A stretch of DNA of 24,498 bases from Psilocybe azurescens (GCA_023853785.1 JAJIRX010000153.1:1-24498); one strand, 5' to 3'; positions 10,377 to 21,683 are shown, numbered from the stretch's first letter. Notes: a model not told the origin generated them from the sequence alone. Numbers and translations: made by a program.

Positions 10377-13300
10377 CTATACTATTAATGTCATGTCCAA
10401 AATAACAACTCGTCCCGAACTATACCCCAAACACGCTCTTAATCCGGAAAATGAACTAGAAATAAAAGTCTTTTTTCCTCAGAGGGTATCCAGCAGTCAT
10501 AGTGTGGACCAACAATCCACTGATTATCATCATATAATGAAAGTGTAGGAGAGATACCGACGTTAGCCTGGACTGGATAGACAATGTGGAACTTTCCTGC
10601 GCCTTCTGTAGTAGAATGAACCGTAGTAGAATCGGGTAGTTTGATGGTAAGACTGGTCATTTTCTCTATCATTTTCTCTACCTCACCTGTGGTCAGGTTC
10701 CAGATTCGGACTGTCATGTCGTCCGATCCAGAGACAACCCGGCTGCCATCCTGGGAGAATGCGACAGAAGTCACCCAATCTGTATGACCCGTCAACTCAG
10801 CCTCTACTTGGCCTGTCATCGTGTTCCAGATACGGACTGTCCCGTCATGCGATCCAGAGGCAATTTGGTTGCCATCATAGGAGAACGCGACGGAAATCAC
10901 CCAATCTGTGTGTCCCTTCAGCTCGGCCTCTACCTCCCCCGTTGCTGTGTTCCAGATCCTGAGTGTCTTGTCGTGTGATCCAGAGACCGCTCGACTGCCA
11001 TCCGGAGAGAGTGCAACACACCTCACCCAATCTGTGTGGCCGTTTAGCTCAGCCTCAACCTCGCCTGTTGTTGTGTTCCAGATCCGGGCTGTCTTATCAT
11101 CTGATCCAGAGACTACTCGGCTGCCATCCTGGGAGAATGCTACACATGTCACCCAATCTGTGTGGTCCTTCAGCTCACCCTCTACCTTGCCAATCGTCGT
11201 GTTCCAGATCCGGACTGTCCTATCGTACGATCCAGAGGCAATTTGGCTGCCATCTTGGGAGAATGCGACAGAAGTCACCCAATCTGTGTGGCCCTTCAGC
11301 TCAGCCTCTACCTCCCCCGTTGTCACGTTCCAGATCCTGACTGTCCTGTCGTGCGATCCAGAGGCAATTTTGCGGCCATCCTGAGAGAATGCTACAGACC
11401 TCACCCAATCCATATGACCTTTCAGCTCAGCCTCTACCTCCCCGTTGTTGTGTTCCAGATCTTTACAGTCTTGTCATGCGATCCAGAGACGACTCGGCTA
11501 CCATCCTGCGAAAATGCGACACATGTCGCCGTTCCTTGTGACCTTTCAGCTCAACCTCAACCTCGCTCGTCAACAAGTTCCAGATCCAGATTGTGTTATT
11601 CTGCGACCCAGAGATGACCCGACTGCCATCTGGGGAGAATGCAACAGAAGTCACCCAATCTGTATGGTCCTTCAGCTCAGCCTCTACCTGGCTTGTTATC
11701 GTGTTCCAGATCCGAACTGTCTTGTCGTGCGATCCAGAGGCAATTCTGCTGCCATCTTGGGAGAATGCGACAGAAGTCACTAAACCTGTGTGGCCCTTCA
11801 GCTCAGCCTCTACCTCCCCGTTGTTGTGTTCCAAATCCTGACTGTCCTGTCGTGCGATCCAGAGATGACTCGGCTTCCATCCTGTGAGAATGCCACAGAC
11901 CTCACCAGGTCTGTGTGGCCCTTAGCTCAGCCTTTACCTCGCCTGTTGTTGCGCTCCAGATCTGGACAGTCTTATTAGAAGATCCAGAGGCAATTGAACT
12001 GCCATCCCGGGTCAATGCAACGGACTGTACTGCAGAGCTATTCGGCATAACAATCTCTGTTGAACCCCACAAGTTGGATTGTCCTAGTATGAGTTTAGGC
12101 ACTCGGTTGACATCAGAGGCGTAGACCTCGCGTATCAATGAATTTGTTGGAATCCAAACGAGTGCGGAATGATAAATCTCAAAGCAATGTTTCCGAATAC
12201 ATTCAAAATTTAATTGGAGACACCGACGTGTGTCGCCCACAAGCAACTGAAGATGGTGGCATTGAGGGTATGCTGTTATAAAATGCTGTAAGTCGGACAA
12301 AAATTTAGTACAATAGTTCAACTTCATTCTTCCAGACCACGTACTGATAGAGAAGCTGTCGCACTTTGGAGAGACTTGACTCCCGTTTGCAACTCGCCTA
12401 ATATACTGAGACACTCTATCCAGTGTAGAAGGTGTCTGTGTAAAAATTCCCAAAGAACGTCAATGAGCTTGACAACCATGGCTTGGTCGAATACATAGGT
12501 TGGGTGTGGCTGTATAGCTACAAAGTCGACGTCAAAATAAGGACATATTTCTGCCAAATGAGAAGTCCAATATAGACACGAGTATTTAACAGCTTCGGAG
12601 ATGTTGCCCATATGTGTTGGTAAGTTGGTTGCTTCTCTGCGTGACACAGTTGCCTCTAGAGGAACATTACATATGTTATACTTCAGCGAACGGTTCATGC
12701 ACTCCAGACATTTAAGGGCGAGCATTCCATGGCCCTCTTGAGAGTCCAGTGCAGGAAACGAGGGAAATCCTGGCGAGAACAGCGGGTGGGATCAGTTACG
12801 AAATCTGGGAACGACGCATGAAATGGAGCGACTGCGGCCTGGTCATCGTGAGGAATATAAATTAAAGATGTCAGGCGTGACAAAGATGCTGAAATATCTC
12901 TTGCCAAAAGGGATGATATGCCTTGAATCGTTAATGGATTTCGGAGGAATACGATGGTGGCCAGGGTTTCTCTCGTTCGGTGGATTTCGGAGGGCAGCTT
13001 CCGTTCACAGGCTTGCTCTAAAATGCGTCTATACAGGTTGTCAATCATGGCTGTTGGCAAATTGCTCCTGAATCCCGAATTTGAACCAATCATAACAGAA
13101 AGGCGACTCTTGTAGTCTTCGTCGTCAATGAATCGTATGGCAGTTGCAGCATAGATGAAAAGTGTGCCTGAAAGGTCGCTAAGTAAGGACAATTCGGCCT
13201 GCGGTGGCCATCCATCTGAAGCCTGGCCTAGATGGCGCTGCTCCTGGACTCCAGCCAAAGATTTTATAAGATATTTTTCAATATCATTTTTGACGACATC

Positions 13301-15009
13301 CTTCTCGACCTCGTGTAGATAAAACACATCCGGGAGTTCAGGTAAGTCCTTTGAGTAGAACACATTCCGAATTAGCGTCTCGTCACGAGTGGCGATGAAT
13401 ATCTTCAGAGGAATGTCCGGGGCTGCCCGAAGAATAAGCTTGATTAGCGAAGAGACGACTCCAAGGTTGATGCATTCATCGACGCCATCAATGACAACGG
13501 TCTTGTATATCCTAGCCATCTTCCCGACCGTCATTTGGATAGGATCGTAAACTAGCTTCTTGAACTGTTCATTCAAGTTGATATAAGTGGGCTCCACCAG
13601 AGCAGGTTCATCTTCAATGGCCTTGACAACCTCACATTTAATGGAGGGTGACGCTCTGGCCAGCGCGTATGCAATAGCGAGAACAATGAGGCGTGGATTA
13701 TTGGCCTTATCGGATGCTCGAGAAGCAAAGAAACTGCCCCCAAGCATGTTTTTCCCGTCGAGGATCTCGCAGAGCGTGTGAGAGATGGTCGATTTTCCGG
13801 TTCCAGCCATTCCTACCATCCAGTATACTTTGCTGCTATCCTCGTTCGAGGCCCAATTCTCCAAGTCTGCAAGAATCTTGACACGAGTCCCTGACATACA
13901 GCCAGTGGGATCACCATAAGACGAGTTGCGGGTTTTATACGATATCATTTCATTGTTGAGCTTATCGATGGAATCTATTATCGTGTGAACATTTGCCATT
14001 ACGAAGTGAAATGTCAATTGATGAGGGCTCTCACTTGAGTTCAGACGCTACAGGTATGTTCAATTAACTTGGTTATCTTTTCATGAGTAGTGACAGTACT
14101 TACCTCTGAGATAACCTTCACGACATCATCAATATTGGTCACCGTTTCCTCAATGTTTAGCTGTGTATCGATCTATACCAGATGATAAATCTACACGAGT
14201 AGCATGGGTCAATAATTTAAACAACCGACCTGAAAGATGTCACACAGACGGCTTAGGTTCCGAAAAGCTTTGAGTATCGCGTTGGCATCCTTTGTACCCG
14301 TGACAGTAGCGGTCAAAAGTGAATGCCCCTGAAGGTCTTCAACCGCCTTCAATTGAAGTTCGATTGCGCTTAAATACATTGGCGAGCATAAGACATGACT
14401 AAAGATATGAAGAAGCGACGTACCGGCAGAAAACATAGATTCGGTGATCAATTGCACGTAAGCTGTTGTATTTCTGATACTTTCTGACGATTTCAAGGAT
14501 TGCCTCAAGCTTCGCTTTGAGATCTTCCAGTTCCTTCAAGTTTCCTGACACAGTCTGGTCCGCGAGTATAAACTGTCCTGAACTTGTGTTGTGCAAGGGC
14601 CACTCACCTCGAAAGTCTTGATAATTGTCAGAAGTACTCCTGTCGCCGTCTTTAAGGGCAGAAAAATATCGGAGCAATCATGAAGTGCCTGTACCACAGT
14701 CTTGAGTCCCTCATAGACCGTGCTTCCTACTGATTCCGTTCGAGAAAGTGGTGTTTCCGAATTGACCGAGGTGGGAGGAAGCCCGCCGATTGCCATATAA
14801 TGGACAGTTTGTGGCTCAAAATTCCTTGCACTCGCAGTTACGGCAGGAGGCGACACGGCCAGGTGCGGCCCATTATTCGCCTCAACGATCGAAGCCGCCG
14901 ACGGCGTGCCTACTTGATTAGATAGCGACCGACCAAGATGAAAACGCTTCTTTATTGAGGATAGCAATCGGAATGTCGTGCGTTTCTTCTTTTGCGGAGA
15001 ATCTGACAT
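10377..15009 (-). CDS. NLR-like STAND protein: helical N-terminus, NACHT NTPase, 11 WD40 repeats
   Basis: Fungal NACHT-WD40 protein of the class that includes Podospora HET-E/HET-D, proposed to sense non-self and trigger regulated cell death. Exons: 15009-14608, 14544-about 14440 (3' end uncertain), about 14370-14230, 14172-14104, 14047-12345, 12285-10377. The N-terminus has a basic serine-rich leader ([17 protein letters not shown]), then amphipathic helices ([38 protein letters not shown]) like the HeLo/MLKL-type helical bundles that precede NACHT in this class; the effector call is inference. NACHT: Walker [10 protein letters not shown] (13814-13788), Walker [12 protein letters not shown], sensor-like IFIATRDE. 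A helical linker leads to eleven 42-residue WD40 repeats and a C-terminal tail with CWIPSEE and [11 protein letters not shown]. Frame breaks: about 12757, 11928, 11815 (C4 for C5), 11530, 11440 (C4 for C5) and 10462-10467 (T6; T7 restores the tail to the stop at 10377). Confidence 0.88.
10660..12040. repeat. Tandem 126-bp WD40-encoding repeats (about 11 units)
   Basis: Each unit encodes a consensus of the form [17 protein letters not shown] then [20 protein letters not shown] and EAEL. Adjacent units are near-identical at the DNA level; the same words (CCCAATCTGTGTGG, GTTCCAGATC, CATCCTGGGAGAATGC) recur every 126 bp. The unit nearest the NACHT ([18 protein letters not shown]) and the last unit ([16 protein letters not shown]) are the most divergent, as expected when internal units are homogenised by unequal exchange. 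Confidence 0.9.
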
Positions 15010-15092
15010 GTTAGTGTGACGTTGTTGATGGTCTAGGAGTTGTTTGGGAAGTACAGTGCGGCACTGGCTGGAACTTGGAAATAAAGCAGACT

Positions 15093-15210
15093 GTAAACGT
15101 AGTCTCGGCGTCCCATCCTCTTTAGGCCAGTCATCCGTATTAGGATGACTCACCTTCCTAATATGAATGACTGGCCCAAAGAGGATGGGACGCCAAGACT
15201 AACTGTAAAC
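15093..15210. repeat. Near-perfect inverted repeat upstream of the NLR start
   Basis: Left arm 15093-15145 and right arm 15156-15210 are reverse complements at about nine positions in ten, separated by about 10 bp. The arms share GGCGTCCCATCCTCTTT and GGCCAGTCAT. Read outward, each arm could encode the same short peptide (DWPKEDGTPRL), one per strand, pointing to a fold-back copy of a coding-like fragment. It lies 84 bp upstream of the preferred NLR ATG (15009); an upstream in-frame ATG (15153) falls in the spacer. Confidence 0.85.
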
Positions 15211-15436
15211 GATGCTGAACATTACTCACATAGCAACCTGTAGTACTGCCACTCTTAGACTCAGCTTTGCGACCTTCGGTTTGTTTTTGCTTCAATCCAG
15301 CTCAACGGTGTTATGCATTCCCTTTTTTTAAAAACCTTTTGAGACTGCAGCGATTCAAATTTCAAACCAATTCAAACATGTGCGATAGGACTTCCCGACA
15401 ATCCGTTTCTGTATGCACGGCGCACAAAAGACATTA
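15211..15436. other. Intergenic between NLR and F-box copy B
   Basis: Short spacer between two divergently oriented loci. Contains a T-rich tract (CCCTTTTTTT near 15320). No gene recognised. Confidence 0.35.
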
Positions 15437-17385
15437 TTGTCGCGGAGATTGATTTTTTGAAATTCTTCAGTTTGAGTTTACCCACTTTTTCACCTTGCCA
15501 CCCCATTGTTTTATTCCTCAGAAGGTTCTGGAGGTCACAAGGTAAGTCAGGTCGCGATAACAAGAGCCATATCTTACCGAGTTCTTTTGATAAGTTCGCC
15601 AAATGCCATTCGAGTTATTCGACTTTGGACGAGGAAATCTCGTTGAACAACCCCATTCATATAGTTCAAGTTGCGGGAACCCATGCGCTATGCACGAAAT
15701 GGTCAAGAATACTGAGCATGAAATCAAGAAGATGATAAAAGCGCTAGGCCAAAATATCCACCAATATCGCAAATCGAGGACGGAAATGAGTTTCACGAGC
15801 TTATAACCAGTCGACTACCTCTCGAAATGTCACCGGTATATTCGAGCTGTCTTCTACGATGGAAGCGTAAAGTGCAGCTCAGTTCCCGCGAGGCCAACAA
15901 TGCACCTATGTTGTTCACTCCGGGCACTGTCTGCAAAACATGGCGTCAAATTGTCTGGTCGACACCTTCCTTTTGGTCTCACCTGCTGATACCCATCAAT
16001 CCTTCCACCATCTTGTCTCATACCCTTGTCGTCAAAGAATGGTTGGGTCAGCCGAAAGATGCTCATTGTCCGTTGTGGTGTATCTCAAAGACCGGAATGA
16101 AAACTGCAGGGGAGTCAATGGCTGGTTTATACCACTTGGCGAGATTATCAATGCAACCTCCAGCCATTGGGAATGTCTGGGCCTTGAACTACCAACCTTT
16201 TTGCGTGCACAGTTTCATGGATGTCCTTCCAATTTAAGCGAGCTTCGGATAATCAACTGGGGCATGACGAGACAGTTCAATGGAGACGCACTTGGATCTT
16301 TGACTAGGCAGAGAGGATTGATGCCGACACCCAGGCGTGTTGATATTGACCATGTTTCCCTGAAATCGACCCCCATATTGCGGAACTACGTTACACACGC
16401 AGACGTTGGCGGTTTTTGTCAATCACGGATTGCCTCAAACTATTACGCCAAGCACCAAGGCTCGAAATCATGCACCCTTTCTGATATATCTTTGGGAAAT
16501 TTAATGGGACTTGTATCCCTTATCCATTCTACCATAAAAGAACTCAGCGTGTATTTTACCCAGCCAAGGGATTTCTACACAGACTCTACAATGCCATTGC
16601 GCTTTCCAAGCTAGAGATACTGGTGATCAACCACAACGGTTTAAATGCCTGCCTGTTGAGAACCTGATATCCTTCGTTGAGTGTTCTGCTTGCGCTTTGG
16701 ACAGTGTGGAGGTAATCCGCTTGTTGGAAGAAGACGTTCTGATATCTTTCCTCAAGGCAGTGCCCTCAATTCATCATCTGTCTTTGGGCGAATCGGGTCC
16801 TCATGGACACTTCACAGCCAAAAATATATTCAAAATAATTGCTCGGACATGCCATGTAGGCAACCACGACCGTCCGTTTGAACCTGGTAGTGCCCCTTCT
16901 CAAAAACACTTTCTTCTTAAACTCATAAGGCTGAGATATCTTGCTCACAGGGCAGATGACTATTAAAGAATGTGGAATGATATTCCACATCTCTACGGCA
17001 TTGCAGAAGATTTCTATGACTTGGACAAACTCGATCCGTATAGACGACCGTTGAAGGGCATAGATATCCTTTACATGATGCAGGAATGCAAACTAGGACT
17101 TAACCAAGCCCTTATGGGTGCTCCCCAACACTGAGTGTCCCGTTTATCAAGAAACGAACTATCGTACGAATCCAGCATCTCTCAGAATTTGTTGACATCA
17201 AAATCTGAGCCTGTTATAAATATCACGACCACAGCAAAAAAAATTCGTGCTCTCTTCATTGACTTAAGATTGGGACTGGAATGGGGATTTGGGATACACA
17301 TCGTATGAAGAAATTTGAGCTGATCTTTGAACTTAAGCCTGGAAGATCTTGTGACGATCGAGCGCTTATTGTAACTTAGTGGGAG
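15437..17385. repeat. Inverted gene duplication, copy B
   Basis: Reverse-complement partner of 2335-3977. Homology begins at TTGTCGCGGAGATTGATT and ends near the terminal GAGCGCTTATT segment. The two copies face each other across about 11.5 kb holding the carboxypeptidase, the intact-length F-box gene and the NLR gene. Confidence 0.8.
15603..17379 (+). pseudogene. F-box/leucine-rich-type protein, decayed copy B
   Basis: Retains an ATG (15603, MPFELFDFGRGNLVEQPHS), the PHxxxxSCGNPC segment and a coiled-coil-like KNTEHEIKKMIKALGQNI stretch. The F-box follows as ITSRLPLE, but it is split by single-base losses at about 15790 and 15826, so the helix after it is read in the wrong frame. Further on: TPGTVCKTWRQIVWSTPSFW, LKDRNENCRGVNGWFIPLGE, NATSSHWECLGLELPTFL, CPSNLSELRIINWG and PRRVDIDHVSLKSTP, then leucine-rich segments to a TAG at 17377-17379. 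Another break is near 16062 (one C missing relative to copy A). Unlike copy A it still holds the DNA for the F-box core. Probably a pseudogene, less eroded than copy A. Confidence 0.75.
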
Positions 17386-17780
17386 CTATTGTGCAATTAT
17401 ACACGACAAAAGTCTATGATGGGATCAATTTGTGGGTAACGGACTTCAGGGAGAAGAGCTTAGACGGGGTGTAGAATGGGACAATTATATCGAAAGGGGC
17501 TATCTGGAACATGGATTGATTCCAAATGTAATCGAGACATTGAAGTCGGGGGCAGGAAGTTGGGGAATTATGTGGGCATACCGTCTGGCGGCTATGACAT
17601 CGACGGGTAATGAATTTTTCTATTATATAGAGAATATATTGACAGTTGAAATTGGTTCTTGTTTAGATCAGGGGATGAATACGTCGAGAGAAACTGAATA
17701 GAAATGCAAAAGGTGGGGATAATTATTGCAGTGTATCAGACCTTGCAAATTTAAATACAGTAATGCAGGTACGTACATCT
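17386..17780. other. Gene-free spacer
   Basis: A plus-strand open frame at 17432-17701 (89 codons, ATG start, ending SRETE) has no recognisable domain and no conserved match inside the window; I cannot support it as a gene. Otherwise nothing seen. Confidence 0.3.
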
Positions 17781-18104
17781 CTACCCAGTGGTCCAGGTGC
17801 CATAACCCTCGACGCTCCACGCAGGGTTGATTTGTCCATTTTTAGGAAGAGGGCCTGTTGCAACGGGTCCATTCTTAATGTTGAAAGTCACTTTAAAGAT
17901 GCCAACTTGACCCGTGAATGTCCAGGTGCCAGTCAGATCATCTATGGAATTATACTTCAAGGTGGCTTTGTTCACACCAAATGGATGCTGGCAGGGATTA
18001 ACATGGCCAGAGTAAAGGTACTGAATCCCGTCAATGAGGAAGGTGGCAACGAATTTTGAGTCGTGGCCAGCCTGAATGATGATATTTCCCTTGGCGGAGG
18101 GCAT
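17781..18104 (-). CDS. Small beta-rich protein of unknown function
   Basis: A 107-codon uninterrupted frame from ATG 18104 (MPSAKGNIIIQAGHDSKF) to the TAG at 17781-17783. An upstream in-frame extension to 18176 is AT-rich and ends at a TTTATAG acceptor-like site, so I prefer the inner ATG. Alternating hydrophobic and polar residues with many G, T, N and short strands (FVATFLIDGIQYLYSG, GTWTFTGQVGIFKVTFNI) suggest an all-beta sandwich fold. No signal peptide or transmembrane segment, one Cys (CQHPFGV), and a C-terminal GYGTWTTG. One of few frames in the window without a break. Family not recognised; a small cytosolic beta-sandwich protein is only an inference from composition. Confidence 0.55.
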   Translation of the reverse strand: MPSAKGNIIIQAGHDSKFVATFLIDGIQYLYSGHVNPCQHPFGVNKATLKYNSIDDLTGTWTFTGQVGIFKVTFNIKNGPVATGPLPKNGQINPAWSVEGYGTWTTG

Positions 18105-19051
18105 ATCGACGAAGCTATAAAATAACAACTTGTGATCAATATCACTCAACGTCAAGCAATAGTACGAATAAATCACCGAGCTGGTTAACTAATTTGACTG
18201 GAGAATAGCGGGAGGTGGGGGTTCACTGCTGTTGTTAATGCCCTGTTCAGTCTTTTTATCAGCTAGGCTAACTTATAGTTGATGTCATGTCATGTGGATT
18301 TTATCAGAGAATATCAGTATCCATCCACCTATTCTGATACTTGATACGATTTTACTGAGGGAAGTATACTTGTAGCAAGCCGTAGTTCAAAATAGACTTG
18401 AGTCTCGAATCCAGCTGTCCTATTTAGGGAATTAAAGAATACTGTGGCCGATCATTAGAGCAGAGATCTCACGAAGAACACTCGATTACCCAATTAAGAA
18501 CCACCGCCACACCTGGAACAAGACCAAACGCCGGTCACCAACAATGTTCACAAGGGTGGATACATCAGACACGTCAGATGGCTCTTAAATCAGTTCAAAT
18601 AAGTAGCATTTGTATAGACAACTTGCACGTCATGAAGGAATACGCAAAGTTTGTAAACTGAGGGCTGGTGGAAGTACATCAAGCGATTGGGCGGAATTGC
18701 ACAGCCCAACCGCCATAAGATTAGAGAGTGAGACAGAGAAAACACGAGAGCAAAATGGGACCTATGGAACTAATGAGCACCTACAGGCGTCTGAGTACTT
18801 ATAGACCACATAGTTACTAAGTTAAAAGCACAAAAGAATGTTAAAATTGGTAGGGAGCGAACAGGGATAAGATAAAACAAAATAAAGAAGACTTGGAAGC
18901 GTATATGTGAGCAGAAAGTAGGAGAATGATGAGAGGTTCTGATATTCGAGAATAGTTTTGCAGTTCCAGTTCAATATTTTGATTACCAGGAACTGCGTCG
19001 CGACACACGATGACTTTTTAGTCAGTAAAAATCAACATTACCATCATTAAC
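18105..19051. other. AT-rich gene-poor stretch
   Basis: About 950 bp with only short open frames. No RNA gene, repeat or regulatory motif that I can support. Confidence 0.35.
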
Positions 19052-20031
19052 GGCTGAGGTCAGGTCCATATCCGAATCTAAAAATAGTTGGCAGGTGGTG
19101 CTTCTTAGCTGTTGGAGTCCTATAGTCCGTCCTATAGGTAAAATTTCTGTAAAATATCTGTGATTAATTGTGACCTCACGCGTTGCGACCCAACTGTTAT
19201 GATATTGGATATGGCGTATGTTGCAAAAAAATAGACTTGGAGAACTATAGACTCGGTGCTAGGTTATGAGCGTCTACCTGAACATGTTCGAGAGTCACTA
19301 AGATATGGACAACACATACTGTAGTCAATATGTTCAGAAAATGGTAAATATCTGAACTTTGGAAAATTCGGCTGTCCGGCAGCGGTTAGACGAGGCAGTA
19401 CCACTACTAAATTGCACGTCCCACTCAGCTCTCCTGACTTCACTCCGTAACAGAAAGTAAATATGCACCCATTACGTCTTAAGAACTAGAGACAGAGGCC
19501 AACAGAGACGTGTACGGGAGTTACTCTACAGACCAGCACACCGGAGACTCATTCTATGAGTATGGAAACCTCTTTCCAATATCCAGATGTCCTCGAAAAT
19601 GAGTCAGGAATTTTGTTTGATTTTCTCTGACTATTTTCGAAATTAAGACTTCGAAATATAACAAACATGGACATCCTGACTAATCTCACGGCCATTCTTA
19701 AGCGCTCCGACACTTTGGCAGCCGTTATAGTATTATCATAGGAGATAAAGATACATAATAGACACGTGTTATTTGACCGAGGTCTAGAAAAGTCTATTGC
19801 AAACTTTTTCAAGAAGTTTCTGTAAAATATATTTATATTTCCACAGAAAGAAAGACAAATATATATATGACATGAGCGAATCACTGATCCAACCTGGCCA
19901 TGACACCGTCATGGGTACTACCTAGCTTGTTACGCTTGGAATTACATCAAGAAGCAGTGCCAAATGATGGGCGAATCCCCTAATATTGATCGGAATTGAA
20001 CTTCTCTTACCATATACGGGCCTGACCTCAG
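19052..20031. mobile_element. Possible non-autonomous element with short terminal inverted repeats
   Basis: CTGAGGTCAGG at 19054-19064 is the exact reverse complement of CCTGACCTCAG at 20021-20031, followed on each side by a similar (T/C)CC-ATAT tract and, further in, by a shared TTGGCA...TGCTTCTT block. Both ends are flanked outside by AACGG in the same orientation, but the spacing to the repeat differs. The interior (980 bp) is AT-rich; the longest frame (19549-19884, minus) matches no transposase. Weak call. Confidence 0.3.
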
Positions 20032-20073
20032 CTGTCAACGGTAAATACTCAACTTAGATGAATATCCTTCGAA

Positions 20074-20483
20074 GAACGCCTTAGGGCTATTGATGTCTAG
20101 TGGCCGAGATATAATTTTGATTGCATTGAAGGTGGACTCAATGTTGTTTCGGAAGATACACTGTTTATAGACGGTGTATTGGGATTCCGAGTCATTCATT
20201 ACTTCATCATTTGTTGAATAGTGATGGGTATTCTAGCGCGTAATTTCAGACCAACAAGTAAGCATTATTAGTTCAGACTGCGCTTTGAGTGAGGCACCAC
20301 CGTGCTTCGATAAAGGTTCGCGGAGGAAGATCAGCACATTGGTCAGCTTTGTTACGGATCAGTGATACCTCCACACGGCTACGAAGAGTAAAAGAGAGGC
20401 TTGGAGCAGGATGCTTCGCAGCCTTCGGGTCAAGTCGCAGAATACAGTGTTATGAGACAAATGGGATGCATTCTGTGATGCTC
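20074..20483. repeat. Repeat R2, copy a: relic of an M43 gene 3' end and downstream DNA
   Basis: Aligned in the same orientation with about 23963-24498. It begins with AACGCCTTAGGGC...GATGTCTAG, resembling the last codons of the metalloprotease gene, then continues through GATGTTGTTTCGGAAGATAC-like, TCATTTGTTGAA and GACTGCGCTTTGA blocks to GAGACAAATGGGATGCATTC. Copy a lacks about 90 bp present in copy b. No other part of the protease is recognisable upstream. Confidence 0.65.
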
Positions 20484-21683
20484 ACCCACACGACGGTGAT
20501 TTGGTTTCCTGGGGTGACTTACACACATAAGTACATAGGCGGTACGTGATTGATCATTGTAGCATGGAGATAAAATGTCCTTCAACGCCGCTCTCCCTTC
20601 GGAAATTCCATTCTCTATCTCCTTGATCTTTGCATAGGATGCCATGCAGGGGTTCCTATGACATTATTTTCTGGAAAAATTCGAACACCTTACATAAAGT
20701 TACCTACAGCTGCACGGAATTAGTACCTCTTAAGTCTTGGTACATAGTAGTACTTCCGAATGTAAATCGTACAACGTACAACGTACTCAGATCTTCGGCA
20801 ACTGATGGCCGTCTGCTGGGCTCTAAATATCTTACGACATAAGCATGTTTTCTAGCCATACCTGTGCGCCTAAATATCCTAAGATTATTCTCAATAAGCC
20901 TAGGTGATTTATATAAGAAGATAGCTCAATACGTGTCATACAATGGACTGAATATATTTAGTAGTACCTATAAGAAGATAGCTACATGGAATGGTAAGTA
21001 AGATGGTATCAAACACAAGAAACAACGAGTGCTCACCTCAGTACGTGTACAACGAACTGAGGGAGTGCTGCACCGACAGAAAGGTATTTAACAAGGGATA
21101 TATGGATATTATGGGTGACTAAAATTAGCACTATAATGTCACCGTGGACCTAGCGGACTATCACTTATGCCAAACGTAGTTTGCATTCCAATAATTTACA
21201 GTCTCTCTTTGATCAGCTTTATTAGGTATGACTTGTGATCTCAACAATCCAGAATCCAGATACAGATTGGACTGAACACAAAATCACACTATGTGGACTT
21301 GAAGTAGTAGACCAAGTCACCCAAATGTCATCCAGACCTTTCTTTAATATTTTCCAAGAGTTACTGGTGGACGTATGATAGAGTGCTTTAAGTTTTAGAA
21401 ATAAATTTTACAAGGTTTTTATGAAAATATAGTACCCACAGATTGCAGATCAACTGATAAGCAAGGCTGGACCATTTTATTGGCCAATATCAGAAACTAA
21501 CTTTGAGTACAACCGGATTGAACGAGATGAAGCTGCTGCAATGCTAACCGAGGAAGAGAAAATATCTTGAGTGTCCTTCAAGTTATGTAGAGACTTGAAA
21601 CTACTTGATAAGGTAAGTATAATAATAACGTATAACTTGAAGTTGACTGTTGGATGTCCAACTTGAACGTTCAGAACGTTCAG
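20484..21683. other. Gene-poor AT-rich stretch with small repeats
   Basis: No gene supported. A 15-bp direct repeat TATAAGAAGATAGCT lies at 20912-20926 and 20969-20983. A short hairpin (CCTCAGT...ACTGAGG) lies near 21037-21061. Remaining open frames are short and unlike any family I know. Confidence 0.4.

Noticed and set aside
10759..11978. Several long plus-strand open frames (up to 158 codons) rich in [13 protein letters not shown] repeats
   Set aside because: They are antisense shadows of the tandem WD40 units; their periodicity is that of the minus-strand repeat.
12823..13881. Plus-strand open frames opposite the NACHT region
   Set aside because: No domains; they mirror the conserved minus-strand NACHT exon with its Walker motifs.
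15010..15153. NLR start at the upstream ATG (15153)
   Set aside because: It lies in the spacer of the quasi-palindrome, and the added residues are the fold-back peptide; the ATG at 15009 opens the basic leader usual for this family.
19549..19884. 111-codon minus-strand frame as a transposase or reverse transcriptase remnant
   Set aside because: No catalytic motif or recognisable domain; composition is that expected from AT-rich non-coding DNA.
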